Shown: piece by piece, positions 17,814 to 28,431 of the stretch
How the letters are laid out: every line of letters starts with the position of its first letter
How positions within the stretch are numbered: position 1 is the stretch's first letter
The notes under the pieces: generated by a model
Database searches by the model: none
What the model saw: only the letters and a program-made list of their open reading frames with translations
What the model was told of the DNA's origin: nothing
Origin: Isotricha intestinalis
Lineage: Eukaryota > Ciliophora > Litostomatea > Vestibuliferida > Isotrichidae
DNA: 42,480 bases
Direction of reading: 5' to 3'
NCBI GenBank assembly: GCA_023807065.1
Contig: JAJJLU010000448.1
Coordinates: 1-42,480, forward strand
Program-made: the position numbers and the translations under genes

Positions 17814-19940
17814 TTATGAAATATTTTTTAATTTATCTGTTAAAGAATTAATTTTTTCATCTTTCAATTGTAAAATCTGAGTATAATTTTTTTTAATTTC
17901 TTCTAATTGATCAGTTTTAATTTTTGTATCTTGTAAAATTTCAACTAGTCTTTGCTTTTTATTATCATTATTAGAACTAGAAGAAGCAAATTCAACATTA
18001 CCAAAATTAGGTTTATTTATTGAACACATTATTTTTAAGGTTTCTTTTAATTCATTAATAGTTTTTTTCCTATTTTCAATAATATTTTGTAAAGTTTTGG
18101 TATTAGATTGAACTTTACCAATTTCATTATTTAATTTTTGAACATTTAAATTAACTCCAGACATATCATTATTTCTTTTTCTTATTTGTTCATCTAAAGT
18201 TTTGTTTTCATCTTTTAATATATTTAATTCATTATTTAAATTTTTAATTCTTTGATTTAAAAGTTCTATTTGAGAATCTCTACTTTTCATTTCTTCTGAA
18301 TTTTTGCTTTGTTGAGATGATATCTCTTGATTAATTTTATTACTTTCTTCATTTTGATTTTTTAATCTAGAAACAGTTTCTTTTAAATTTCTTAAAATTT
18401 CTTCATTGGAATATGAACCTTGATTGAATGATTCAACTATATTTTGTAAATTTTTATTTTTTAATTTTTGTTCATTTATTTGGGCGTTTATTTCTTCTAT
18501 TTCTTTTTTAACTTTTTCATTATTCTCTTCTAGTTCTTTACATTTAGATAATATTTCATTATTTAAAACTGGAGGTTTAATATTGGGTTCTTTGTTTTCT
18601 TTAGTATTTGAATTTATTTTTTCTATTTCCTCTTTAAATTGTTTATTTTGTTTTTGTAGTTCATTATTTTTATTTTGAACTCCTTTTAATAATTCATTTA
18701 ATTCCATGTTTGACATTTGAGAAGTATTTAAAGAAGTTTTTAAAGTATCAATATATAATGAAACATTATTATCATATTGAGATAATGGAATACTATTAGA
18801 ACTGTTTGTATTATCTGGATTATTATTTAAGGCACTTCTATTTAATTTTTTATAAGAATTTAATTCTATTTTTAAACAACGATTATAATTCTTTAAATCT
18901 AAATTGGATTTATTTAAAACTTGATTTTGTAATTTTAATAAATCTAAATTATTATCAAGATTTAAATTATTTGTAATTGTATTTGTTGGATTTATATTAT
19001 TTGTGGTTAAATTATTAGAACTTGAAATAACATTATTATTTTGAATATTATAATTTAATTGATTATTCATCTCTGGAATTGAAAGAGATGAAATAATGTC
19101 ATTTGGATTATTAAAATTATAATTTTGTTGATAATTTAATGTATTGAAATTATCATTATTTAACAGATTATTATTTAAATTAATATTATTATTATCATCA
19201 ATATTGTTTTTTAAATATTTATCTGTATTTAAATAATTAATATTTGTATTTCCAAGACCCATTGATTTATTTAAAGTTTGTTGACTTTGTTCTAACACTC
19301 TTCTGAAATTTTCTAAAACATTTTGAGTCATTGGATTTTGATTATTTCTATTTGGAATTGAAGTCATATTTTGAATAGGATTAGTTTCAAAAGAATTTAA
19401 TCTTCTATTTATGCTTAAATTATTATTCATATTTATATTATTATTCAAATTTAAAGTATTTGAATTAACATTCAAATTAGCATTCATCATATTTAAATTT
19501 TGAGGATTAAAATTATTATATTGATTAATAGTCTTTTCACTTTGTTCAAGAACATTTTTAAAATTTTGAATCACATTATTTGTAACATTTGAAGAAGGAG
19601 TATTTAAATAAGTATTTATATTTTGAGTTTGAAAAGTTTTATTTGTCATTGGACTTCCCATAGAATATAAATTATTATTTATTGAAGGAGAACCTAAAAT
19701 ATTATTTTGATTATTTAATAATGTATTGGAAAAAATTTGTTGTTGATTCATTTGTTGAGATTGGAAATTTTGAAATATATTTTTTAAATTTTGATAACCT
19801 TTAACTGCATCATCTAATTTTGATTCAAGTTCATTATGATCATTTGATTCAGAAGGGATTCCTTGAATATATTTTGAATTTGTTCTTGATGAAGATAAAT
19901 TTGGACTCATTTGATTCATTTGATAATTTGGAGGATTCAT
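17814..19940 (-). CDS. Asn/Gln-rich coiled-coil protein with internal repeats
   Basis: I do not recognise this 708-residue protein. Residues 1-330 are Asn/Gln-rich, low-complexity and prion-like, broken by a repeated helical module: NVIQNFKNVLEQSEKTINQY at 122-141 and NVLENFRRVLEQSQQTLNKS at 207-226. A looser copy, YQNLKNIFQNFQSQQM, is at 49-64. Residues about 335-708 form a long coiled coil with Lys/Glu heptads, interrupted near 460-470 by a Pro-containing segment. No enzyme or targeting motif is seen. It may be a structural or cytoskeletal protein; that is inference from composition. It is head-to-head with the next gene, 131 bp apart. Confidence 0.7.
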   Translation of the reverse strand: MNPPNYQMNQMSPNLSSSRTNSKYIQGIPSESNDHNELESKLDDAVKGYQNLKNIFQNFQSQQMNQQQIFSNTLLNNQNNILGSPSINNNLYSMGSPMTNKTFQTQNINTYLNTPSSNVTNNVIQNFKNVLEQSEKTINQYNNFNPQNLNMMNANLNVNSNTLNLNNNINMNNNLSINRRLNSFETNPIQNMTSIPNRNNQNPMTQNVLENFRRVLEQSQQTLNKSMGLGNTNINYLNTDKYLKNNIDDNNNINLNNNLLNNDNFNTLNYQQNYNFNNPNDIISSLSIPEMNNQLNYNIQNNNVISSSNNLTTNNINPTNTITNNLNLDNNLDLLKLQNQVLNKSNLDLKNYNRCLKIELNSYKKLNRSALNNNPDNTNSSNSIPLSQYDNNVSLYIDTLKTSLNTSQMSNMELNELLKGVQNKNNELQKQNKQFKEEIEKINSNTKENKEPNIKPPVLNNEILSKCKELEENNEKVKKEIEEINAQINEQKLKNKNLQNIVESFNQGSYSNEEILRNLKETVSRLKNQNEESNKINQEISSQQSKNSEEMKSRDSQIELLNQRIKNLNNELNILKDENKTLDEQIRKRNNDMSGVNLNVQKLNNEIGKVQSNTKTLQNIIENRKKTINELKETLKIMCSINKPNFGNVEFASSSSNNDNKKQRLVEILQDTKIKTDQLEEIKKNYTQILQLKDEKINSLTDKLKNIS

Positions 19941-20071
19941 TTTTAAATATATTTTAAAATTATTATTTAGATTTATATACTTAAATGTAGTAATTAAATA
20001 ATTAAATAAGTAAATAGTTATTATTTTTAATTTTTTATTTTTTATTTATTTGAATATTAATTAATTATATT
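19941..20071. promoter_or_regulatory. 131-bp divergent upstream region
   Basis: It is the only sequence between the start codons of the 708-residue (-) and 617-residue (+) genes. It is A/T only in most parts, with ATTAAATAATTAAATAAGTA-like spacing and no identifiable motif. Confidence 0.35.
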
Positions 20072-21925
20072 ATGTCAAAATCAAATATTTACCAACATAT
20101 TCCTACTTTTAGTTTCACAAAAACAAATTCAAGATATTTAAATAATAATAATCAAAACCTTAGAAAATTTTCAAAAGTTTATTCTCCCTCAACAAAATCA
20201 AATGAAATTACTAAATCACAGTCAAATATTATTACCTCAATCTCATCTGATTTATTATATATAAATTTAAAATTGAAATTTAAATTATTGGCACACAAAG
20301 TTTCATATTTTAATGAAATATTATCAAATAATCATTATACAGAACCTAATGAAATAAGTAAAATTAAAAAAGAAATCGAAAAAAGTGATGATAATTTAAA
20401 TTATATTTTAACTGAATATAATCCTTTTAATCAAAGAAATATTGAAAATATAATTAAACAAAGTTCAAAAGAATCTGAAAATTTAAGTGAAATTGCTGAT
20501 AATTTAGTAGATTGTTTTGATATAGGAAAAAATAATATAAAAAATGAACCAATAAAAATAAAAAAGAATTTGACAACTCAAAGTTTTATAAATAAAAATA
20601 AATATAAGGACAATTCATACAATAAAAATTTTGAATTTAAAGAAGAAGGAGAAAGAATTGAGATTCAAATTAATGGGAATAAAAATAAAACAATAAATGT
20701 TGAAGATAACAATGAAAAAGGAAAATATCAAACTGTTAAAATTGTTGAATACAATTATACAGGAAAAAATAAGTTTAGTGATATAGAAAAAGAAAAAGTT
20801 GAAAAAAATTTAGAAAATTGTCAAAGTTTCCAAAAAGAAATATTAAATAATAGTTATAATATAGATAATACAGATAGAAATCAATCAGGTAATGAAACGA
20901 TAGGAAGTCAAGAAATAAAAATAATAAATATTAATGGACCTGAAGATAATCAAACAATTAATCAATTAAAAAAAAATAATTTTTCAAATGAATTAAAATC
21001 TGAAATAAATAATGAATCATATATTGATAATAATATTAATAATATAAATAATAAATTAACTTTTAAATATTTTGAAGATGAAAAAATAGAAGAAAATAAT
21101 GATAAAATTATTGAAGATAAAATAACGTTGAAAGAGGATAATAAAAACAATATAGAAATAAATGAAGATGATTTATCAATTTCATCAAAAAAAATTAGTT
21201 TGGTTCCATCTTTAAAAAAGGAAAATAAAAATTCATATATATCAAAAAGTACTTTATTTCCTAATTTAAATATTTTTGAAAATGAAAAGAAAAAGAAAAA
21301 TGTAACATTCAATGATAATTCATTGATAAAAATATCGTTTAATGAAAATGAGAAAGTAACTCAATTAGAAGTTTATGATTATAATAATAAAAGAATAAAT
21401 TTTAATCCAACAAATATTGATAGATATTTAAATCTTTTAAATTCAGGTAAACCAAAATCTATTTTCCAAAGTGGAAGTTTAATAAGTAGTAATAGTTCAA
21501 GAAATTCTATTATAAATAATCCAACACAATTTTTAAATTGTATTCATAGTTTAAGTAATTCTTTTAGTAAGTTAAATGAAAGTAGTGACAACAAAATAGA
21601 AAATATAAATTATATTAATAAAAATGAAAATGTTATTAAAAGAAAGAAAAAATTAAGAAATATAATTCCAATTAGAAATATTAAAAAATATAATAACACC
21701 ATTTGTAAAGAAAATAATGGAAGTAAAATAGTAAATTTAAAAAAAAATGTCAATGATAATAATAAAAATATTAACATTCAAAAAGCAAAAGAATTCTCAA
21801 AAAAATTAAATAAAAATATTCATAATAATAAATCACATGAAAAAAACATTAAATTTGATAATAATAAAATAAATGTTAAAAAAACAAAAAACAAAAATGT
21901 AAAAAATAATCAAATAAAAAAATAA
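20072..21925 (+). CDS. Unknown Asn/Lys/Glu-rich 617-residue protein
   Basis: I do not recognise this protein. Residues 60-155 are the most protein-like part: LLYINLKLKFKLLAHKVSYF, then a helical segment ending SENLSEIADNLVDCFDIGK. The rest is low-complexity Asn/Lys/Glu/Ile with a few hydrophobic patches (YLNLLNSGKPKSIFQSGS near 450; RKKKLRNIIPIRNIKKYN near 525). The C-terminal 60 residues are strongly basic. No membrane segment or catalytic motif is seen. An intact frame of this length argues for a real gene. The folded N-terminal helices may bind a partner. Confidence 0.6.
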   Translation: MSKSNIYQHIPTFSFTKTNSRYLNNNNQNLRKFSKVYSPSTKSNEITKSQSNIITSISSDLLYINLKLKFKLLAHKVSYFNEILSNNHYTEPNEISKIKKEIEKSDDNLNYILTEYNPFNQRNIENIIKQSSKESENLSEIADNLVDCFDIGKNNIKNEPIKIKKNLTTQSFINKNKYKDNSYNKNFEFKEEGERIEIQINGNKNKTINVEDNNEKGKYQTVKIVEYNYTGKNKFSDIEKEKVEKNLENCQSFQKEILNNSYNIDNTDRNQSGNETIGSQEIKIININGPEDNQTINQLKKNNFSNELKSEINNESYIDNNINNINNKLTFKYFEDEKIEENNDKIIEDKITLKEDNKNNIEINEDDLSISSKKISLVPSLKKENKNSYISKSTLFPNLNIFENEKKKKNVTFNDNSLIKISFNENEKVTQLEVYDYNNKRINFNPTNIDRYLNLLNSGKPKSIFQSGSLISSNSSRNSIINNPTQFLNCIHSLSNSFSKLNESSDNKIENINYINKNENVIKRKKKLRNIIPIRNIKKYNNTICKENNGSKIVNLKKNVNDNNKNINIQKAKEFSKKLNKNIHNNKSHEKNIKFDNNKINVKKTKNKNVKNNQIKK

Positions 21926-22108
21926 ATAATATTTATATATAAATTTTAAATTATAATTTTCTTAATTTGATTTTTCTAAAATTATGAATTAATTAATTTT
22001 ATATATGAATAAAAATATATATTTATATAAATAACTAAAGAAACTTTCAATAATTAATTCAAATAATTTTTTCTATAAAAATAAAAGTTTTTAATAAAAA
22101 ATAAGTAT

Positions 22109-25012
22109 ATGGGTGCAGTATGTTATTGTAATTTTAGTTCATTAAAAAGACAAGAAATAACCTTAGATATAAATAAACTTCCCATAGAAACAAAAATAAG
22201 TAATTTTACTAAATTAAAGTTATATTTTCAATCAAATGAAAATAATAAAATATCAACTCAAAGAAGTAAAAAAGAAACTCAATATGATTTAATAATAAGA
22301 AGATTATTAGAAGAAGATCAACCAAAAAAAAAACATCCAAGAAGAAAAATAACAATTAGAAATCAAAAAAAAATATTAGATATTGTAAATCAAATTATTC
22401 AAGAATATGAAGATAATTTATCTTTGGTAGAACAAAAAATTGAAAATATAGAAGAATCAATGAAAGATAATTTAACTATATCTTCAACAAAAATTACTTC
22501 AAGATTAGATGAACCTAAAAATTATATTAAAGAAATTTCCAAAAGAGAATATCAATTTATCATTAATAAATTATATGAAAATAAATTTATAAATGAAAAA
22601 GAATCTTTTTTAGATAATATTAATATTAAATCTTTATTTGTAAAACATTTATTTGGTCCTAATAAATATTTATATAAAAAAGGAGATGAAAAACAATTTT
22701 TAATTATAGTAGAAAATGGAAATATAAATTATATGGTTGATGATCATGAAAATAATTTTATAAATGGTGATTGTTTTACAACTGAACTTTTAGAAAAAAA
22801 TTCTGAAATTGATTGTTTTGTAAAAACAACAACAAAAGCAAAAATATTTTCAATATTATTAAATGAAGAAACAAAAATACATTTTAAAAATTATGATTTT
22901 TTATCTAAAAGTAAAGATGAAAAAATCAAAATTTTACTTCAAATTCCAATTTTTTCAAATTTAGAAATATCAAAATTAGATAAAATTACAAATAAAATGT
23001 TAAAACTTCGTTTAAGGAAATATTTAGAAATGTCAGAATTAAATAAATATTGTTATTTTTTAATAAAAGGTTCAATAAATTGTTTATGGAAAAATAAAAT
23101 ATTAAAAAAAATAAATCCACTAACTTCAATAGGAGAAATAGGATTATTTTCTCAAAAAAGAGCAAATTTATATACTTATGAAACAGTTACAGATTCAGTA
23201 ATTTATCAATTAGCTTTTAAAGATGTTCAATCAATTTTAGGAGAAAATTATATGAAAGAAATAATTAAAAAATTATATATTTCAACAATTAAAAGAAGTG
23301 AAATGTTTAATCGTTTCTTAGGAATTAAAAATTTTTCAAATTTATTTCCTCTATTTAAATTAATGTATTATAATCATAATACAGTTGTTCCTGATAAAGA
23401 AAAAAGAATAATTTTAGTAATTTGTGGAAGATTAATTTTAAAAGAAAATCAAACAATTGTTGCAAATCCTGGAGATTTATTTAGTTCTATTTTAATCAAA
23501 AAAAAAAATAATAAATCAACAGAAATTATAAGTGAAGATGAATCATTAATTTTTGAAGCAGAATGGAATGATGTAATAAACACTTTACAATTAACTTTAG
23601 GTAATAATAAAGAAATCATAACTTTTAATCAAATGATGAAAATTTTAAGAAAATATGATTTATTTGAAAATTTAAATGAATGGAAAATTTTTCAATTAGC
23701 AGATTCAGTTAAAATAAAAAAATTTAAAGATAATCATAAAATAATAAAAAATGGTCCAAAATCAGATAAATTATATATCATTAAAGAAGGAATAGTTAAA
23801 GCAATGATTGGAGATTTTTTATTAGGTGATTTAAAACAAGGAGATTTTTTTGGTGATATAACACCAAATGATGATAAATTAGAACCAACAAAACAAACAC
23901 AGAATTTTATTTCAAATGGAATTTGTATTTGTTATTATATTGAGAGAGATATTTATGAAGAAATTATACATTATAAAAATAAAAATTTACTTGATAAAGC
24001 TTTTGAAGTAATCAAAGGGAAAAATTCAACATTTAATTTAGATGATTTATTTTTTGTAAGAGAATTAGGTAATGGAGCATATGGTAAAGTATGTTTAATA
24101 CATGATAAAATAAATATTTATGCTGCAAAAACAGTTTATATTAAAAATATACGTCAACAAAAATTAGTAAAGTATTATATAAATGAAAAAAAAATTATGG
24201 TTTCATTAAATCATCCTTTTATATGTAAATTAATAAACACATTTAAAACAACTCATCATTTATATTATATTTTGGAATTTATAAATGGATTAACAATATC
24301 ATCATATTGTAGATTAAGACCAAAAGATGATATAAGGAATATAAATGAAATGGTATTTATAGCCTCATGTTTATTTTCAATCGTAAATTATTTAGAAAGT
24401 ATGAGAGTGATTCATAGAGATATTAAACCAACAAATTGTATAATAGAAAAAGATGGTTATATAAAATTAATAGATTTTGGAATAGCAAAAGATATGACAG
24501 GAAAAGATTATACAAATACGATAATAGGAACTAATCATTATATAAGTCCAGAAGTAATTGATGGTAAAGGCTATTCTTTTGAAACTGATTATTGGAGTAT
24601 TGGAGTCTTGTTATATAAATTTTTCTTTGGTTATCTTCCTTTTGGAAAAGGAAGTAATGATCAAATGAAAATTTATGAAGAAATAAAAAATTCTAAATTA
24701 ATTCTGCCTAGTGATGTAAAACATAGTGAAATCAATAAATTTTTTAATGGAATTTTATGCAAAAATCCTGATAAAAGAATTCATTCTTTAAGAGATATTA
24801 AAAATTTTGAATTGTTTAAAAAAATGAATTTTGAAGAATTAATTAAAAAAAGAATAAGTTCTCCCTTTAGATTAGATATTAAAAAAGTAGAAGTTGATTT
24901 TAATAATGTAAGTTTACCCTTAAAAACATATTTAGAAAATGAATTACTTGTTCAAGGAGAAAGTAATTTATTTTCAAGTTCCAAATCAAATGAATTAATG
25001 AAAGATTTTTAA
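22109..25012 (+). CDS. PKG-like kinase with four mostly degenerate CNB domains
   Basis: The protein has 967 residues. MGAVCYC at the N-terminus fits N-myristoylation at Gly2 with nearby Cys palmitoylation. Four CNB-like folds lie at about 170-265, 275-385, 395-495 and 512-625. Only the second keeps a recognisable cassette (GEIGLFSQKRANLYT, R351). The fourth reads FGDITPNDDKLEPTKQT without the Arg, and the first and third lack it too. The AGC kinase domain at about 648-905 is complete: GNGAYG 654-659, K674 (YAAK), HRDIKPTN with D771, DFG 789-791 and activation segment GTNHYISPE 807-815. Phe/Tyr replace some usual Trp/Pro residues, but catalysis should be possible. Compared with the PKG-like gene at 1353-4018, the activation segment has Asn-His for Pro-His. 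Cyclic nucleotide control looks weakened. Whether it answers to another ligand is unknown. Confidence 0.92.
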   Translation: MGAVCYCNFSSLKRQEITLDINKLPIETKISNFTKLKLYFQSNENNKISTQRSKKETQYDLIIRRLLEEDQPKKKHPRRKITIRNQKKILDIVNQIIQEYEDNLSLVEQKIENIEESMKDNLTISSTKITSRLDEPKNYIKEISKREYQFIINKLYENKFINEKESFLDNINIKSLFVKHLFGPNKYLYKKGDEKQFLIIVENGNINYMVDDHENNFINGDCFTTELLEKNSEIDCFVKTTTKAKIFSILLNEETKIHFKNYDFLSKSKDEKIKILLQIPIFSNLEISKLDKITNKMLKLRLRKYLEMSELNKYCYFLIKGSINCLWKNKILKKINPLTSIGEIGLFSQKRANLYTYETVTDSVIYQLAFKDVQSILGENYMKEIIKKLYISTIKRSEMFNRFLGIKNFSNLFPLFKLMYYNHNTVVPDKEKRIILVICGRLILKENQTIVANPGDLFSSILIKKKNNKSTEIISEDESLIFEAEWNDVINTLQLTLGNNKEIITFNQMMKILRKYDLFENLNEWKIFQLADSVKIKKFKDNHKIIKNGPKSDKLYIIKEGIVKAMIGDFLLGDLKQGDFFGDITPNDDKLEPTKQTQNFISNGICICYYIERDIYEEIIHYKNKNLLDKAFEVIKGKNSTFNLDDLFFVRELGNGAYGKVCLIHDKINIYAAKTVYIKNIRQQKLVKYYINEKKIMVSLNHPFICKLINTFKTTHHLYYILEFINGLTISSYCRLRPKDDIRNINEMVFIASCLFSIVNYLESMRVIHRDIKPTNCIIEKDGYIKLIDFGIAKDMTGKDYTNTIIGTNHYISPEVIDGKGYSFETDYWSIGVLLYKFFFGYLPFGKGSNDQMKIYEEIKNSKLILPSDVKHSEINKFFNGILCKNPDKRIHSLRDIKNFELFKKMNFEELIKKRISSPFRLDIKKVEVDFNNVSLPLKTYLENELLVQGESNLFSSSKSNELMKDF

Positions 25013-25231
25013 TTACATTAATTGATGGAAATATTTTTTTTGTGCTTATTTCATAATATCTATTTTATATATTTTTTTATTTCAATTATAAATGTTATGT
25101 ATTGTTAGATTAATAAAAATGGTTATATAATTAATATTTATTTGTGTATAAAAATTTTTGATTTTTTCCAAATTTATTTGAAATAAAAAAATTAGATAAT
25201 TTAAATAATTTAATTTATATAAAAATAAAAA

Positions 25232-27199
25232 ATGGAAGAAAAGAGTAATTCTAATCCATTAGAATCAATTAATCCTGATATAGAGTCAAAAATGAATTAT
25301 TCTAGAAGTAAATATAATTTAAAAGATGAAGGTGATTTAACAGATTCAGATGTTGATGATCCAAAATATATTCCAACATCGTTTTCAAATATTAATCCTA
25401 ACGTAAATCTAAATATAATTAATACTCATAATATAAATAATGATAATCAAAATGAAAATTACCAGAATGTAAATTATATGAATAATAAAAATAACATTTT
25501 AAACAATAAGGAAGAACCAAAAAATTCTTTAAGAATAACAGAACTAATGCAATTATGTAGAAATTTGGAAAACGAAAATTCAATGTTAAAAAATACTTTA
25601 GATAAATATGAAGAAGATTTAAAAATTAAAAATAATATTATATGTGAATTCCAGAGTTTATTTAAATTAAGTCAAGATAAATTCACTAAATATGAAAAAA
25701 CAAATAATTTATTGAAAGTAGAAAATGAAAATTTAAAAAGCCAATTAAACAATGTTGAAACTGAAATAAATGATGTTAAATTAAAATCAAAAAAAAATGA
25801 AGGTAATTTAAAAAATAATGAAATATTTGAAGAACATTTCAATGAAATTCAAGATGATTTTTCAACAAAAGAAAAAGAATTAACACAAAAATTTAAAGAT
25901 AAAGAAACAAAAATAAAAAATGCTTTAAATAATGAAATAACAGAATTAAACAAAAAATTAGATGAATTTAGAATTGATAATGAAAAATTAAAATTTGAAT
26001 TATCAAATCAAAAGATTCAAAATGAAAATTTACAAACTCAAATAGAAGAAAAAAATTTTGAGTATGTATCAGAAATAAAAAAAAAAGAAAAAGAAAATGA
26101 CAAAAATAAAGAATTAATTATAGAATATGAAAAAAAAATATTGGAATTAGAAGAATCATTAAAATCAAAATCACTTGAATATGAAAATAAAATAAATAAT
26201 TTAGAGATAGAAAATTCAAATTTAAAAAAAGAATTAAATATTCTTAAAGAAAAATTAATAGAATCTGAAGGTCATATATTAAATCAAAACCATGATATAG
26301 AGATATTATCTTTTGAATCACAACAAAATAAATTAAATTTAAGTAATAAAGATGCATTAATTGAACAATTGAAAAATCAAATTGAAGAATTACAAAAAGA
26401 ATTAAATGAAAAAGAAAATGAAATTAAAAATCATTTAAATAATAAAGAAGATGAACAAATGGAATTTGATAAAAAAATAAATGAAATAATGAAAGAAAAA
26501 GATGAATTAGAAAATGAGAAAATTGAATTAACTCAAAATTTATCAATAGCAACTGAATCTTTAAGAAAAATGAAAAATTTCATTAATGAGAAATATAATA
26601 ATATGGAACAAAATTTATTTAAAGAAACTGCTAAAAATGAAGGTTTAGAAAAGAAATATAAAAATATTATTAGACAAATGAAAACAAATGAAAAAAGATT
26701 ATATAAAGAAAATCAAAATTTGAAAAATAAAATTAATCAAAGAGAAAATGAAAAAGAATTAAATTACAAAAGTACATTTCAAAATAGGTCTCTTTTCAAC
26801 AATATAAATAATAATAATAGAAGTTTAATGAATAATAATAGCTTTTCACCAAATAAATTTAAAACAAATAATATATTAAATCAAACAAACACAAATCCAA
26901 ATATATTAAGTCCTCTTAGATTAAATAATTCTTTAAATTTTAATATGAAAAAAGTGAATAGTCCATTTAGTCCTTATAAAAATATGAATCAAAATAATAT
27001 TTCTACACAAAATTCTTATAATAATATAAATTCTAATAATAGAATAATGTCTCCTTCTAGAAATATTCATTTAATTTATCAAAGAATTGAAGATCCTAAA
27101 GAAAAAGGTCAGAAAAAAACTCTTGAAGAGTTTAAAAAATTATTAACCAAAATTGATGAAAAATTAGATAATCCTATAATTCATGATTGTGAAAATTAA
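25232..27199 (+). CDS. Long coiled-coil protein, 655 residues
   Basis: Residues about 95-500 form an almost continuous coiled coil with Leu/Ile/Asn heptads (for example LMQLCRNLENENSMLKNTL, then repeated 'LKKELN', 'IEELQKELNEKENE'). The N-terminal 90 residues are disordered and acidic (DLTDSDVDDPK). The C-terminal 150 are Asn-rich with several SP sites (NSFSPNKF, NILSPLRL, NSPFSPYK, IMSPSR) that fit proline-directed (CDK/MAPK) phosphorylation. It ends with a short helix. It resembles basal-body or cytoskeletal scaffold proteins in shape, but no family can be named. The stop lies 71 bp from the stop of the convergent CSN5 gene. Confidence 0.75.
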   Translation: MEEKSNSNPLESINPDIESKMNYSRSKYNLKDEGDLTDSDVDDPKYIPTSFSNINPNVNLNIINTHNINNDNQNENYQNVNYMNNKNNILNNKEEPKNSLRITELMQLCRNLENENSMLKNTLDKYEEDLKIKNNIICEFQSLFKLSQDKFTKYEKTNNLLKVENENLKSQLNNVETEINDVKLKSKKNEGNLKNNEIFEEHFNEIQDDFSTKEKELTQKFKDKETKIKNALNNEITELNKKLDEFRIDNEKLKFELSNQKIQNENLQTQIEEKNFEYVSEIKKKEKENDKNKELIIEYEKKILELEESLKSKSLEYENKINNLEIENSNLKKELNILKEKLIESEGHILNQNHDIEILSFESQQNKLNLSNKDALIEQLKNQIEELQKELNEKENEIKNHLNNKEDEQMEFDKKINEIMKEKDELENEKIELTQNLSIATESLRKMKNFINEKYNNMEQNLFKETAKNEGLEKKYKNIIRQMKTNEKRLYKENQNLKNKINQRENEKELNYKSTFQNRSLFNNINNNNRSLMNNNSFSPNKFKTNNILNQTNTNPNILSPLRLNNSLNFNMKKVNSPFSPYKNMNQNNISTQNSYNNINSNNRIMSPSRNIHLIYQRIEDPKEKGQKKTLEEFKKLLTKIDEKLDNPIIHDCEN

Positions 27200-27270
27200 T
27201 TTTTTTATTTAATTTTTTTTCAAATGTATTTATTATTTTTTAGATAATTTTTAAATATTTGAATATATTT

Positions 27271-28221
27271 TTATTTCTGGAAAATTATTCCTTTAACCAA
27301 TTCATTTTGTAAATTAACACTAGCTTGTGTATTAATCATACTAAGATCATCTAATTTTTTTTGATGAATATCATTCATATTTTTATTTCTAATTTCTTCA
27401 GCTTTTCTTTTAACATTATAAGCTTTCATTTTAGCAGTTAAATCATCTACAGTTTCTTTGAAAAATTCATCATTAACTAAAAGAGAATTAGAGCTTAAAG
27501 TATCAACCCAATAATTTTTATACATTAATCTAACAATATTACTTTCATATTTAGATTGGAAAAAATAATGAGGAATCCTATAATATTTACTCTGATGAAT
27601 ACCAAACTCATCTGCTCTATTAAGTGGGATAGAATCAAATTCCTGAATCTTCCTATTGATACTTTCATTATTATACATTCTAAAACATCCGAAGTCAATT
27701 TTTTTATTACTTTTAGTTCTATAAGGATCAACAACAAGAGCAAACCAAGTTTTATTCATAGTTTGCATATATTTCTGAGTATTACAATCAATACCACTTA
27801 ACCAACATCCAAAACCAGGATGACTATGATACCAACCAACATATTTATGACCTCTTCCTACTTTTTCCATCAACTCTAAATAATTCATAGAATAAACATA
27901 AGCTTTATCTCCCATTTCACCTGCTATTTCAACACGAGAGTCTGTTCCAATTAATGGCATTTCTACTGCGTCTAATACGAAGAAAATTCCTTCATATGCA
28001 AATCCCATTAAATATCCACATATCTCAAATTTTCCTCCTCTAATTGCATGATCTACTATTTTCATTGCTGCTAAGGTACTTATGTATACTTTTTTAAAAT
28101 GAAGGTCATCTGATGTCCATGGGTGACTTTGAAGGTATTTTTCTTGATATGCCTCATCGTAAGTATATATCTTCTTTTCATCTGTTATTATCGAGTTTTC
28201 TGGTAAAGATTGTTTTGACAT
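27271..28221 (-). CDS. CSN5: COP9 signalosome subunit 5 (CSN5/Jab1), JAMM metalloprotease
   Basis: The protein has 316 residues with an MPN+ domain. The start, YDEAYQEKYLQSHPWTSDDL followed by HFKKVYISTLAAMKI, is the CSN5-specific N-terminus ('PW..D..yFk.v.iS..A'). The JAMM motif is complete: Glu66 (KFEICGYLMG), H132-S-H134-P (GWYHSHPGFGCWLSGID), S142 and D145. CSN5 removes NEDD8 from cullins and so controls SCF/CRL ubiquitin ligases. The DPYRTKSNKKIDFGCFRMY segment is the usual 'DP.RT...GkvdigaFRty' part. Rpn11 is the alternative, but the 'PW' N-terminus and CWLSGID favour CSN5. It is expected in nucleus and cytoplasm in the COP9 complex. No other COP9 subunit is in the window. Confidence 0.95.
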   Translation of the reverse strand: MSKQSLPENSIITDEKKIYTYDEAYQEKYLQSHPWTSDDLHFKKVYISTLAAMKIVDHAIRGGKFEICGYLMGFAYEGIFFVLDAVEMPLIGTDSRVEIAGEMGDKAYVYSMNYLELMEKVGRGHKYVGWYHSHPGFGCWLSGIDCNTQKYMQTMNKTWFALVVDPYRTKSNKKIDFGCFRMYNNESINRKIQEFDSIPLNRADEFGIHQSKYYRIPHYFFQSKYESNIVRLMYKNYWVDTLSSNSLLVNDEFFKETVDDLTAKMKAYNVKRKAEEIRNKNMNDIHQKKLDDLSMINTQASVNLQNELVKGIIFQK

Positions 28222-28431
28222 TTTTATAAGGTTTTTTATTTTTTTTAGTTTTAATTAGATTATTTATTTATTTACTTTTTATTAAATGATTTAATTTTTT
28301 ATAATATATTATACAATTTAAGATAATATTCATAAATTTATTATATTTAAACTTACTCAAAAAAACAAATTTTTAAATTACTTATATTAGAAATTCAAAC
28401 AATTTTTATAACTATATTACCAATTATTAAT

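Noticed and set aside
20962..21312. Minus-strand 116-codon Phe/Ser-rich frame
   Set aside because: It is a shadow of the 617-residue gene's Glu/Lys/Asn-rich region; no conserved motif.
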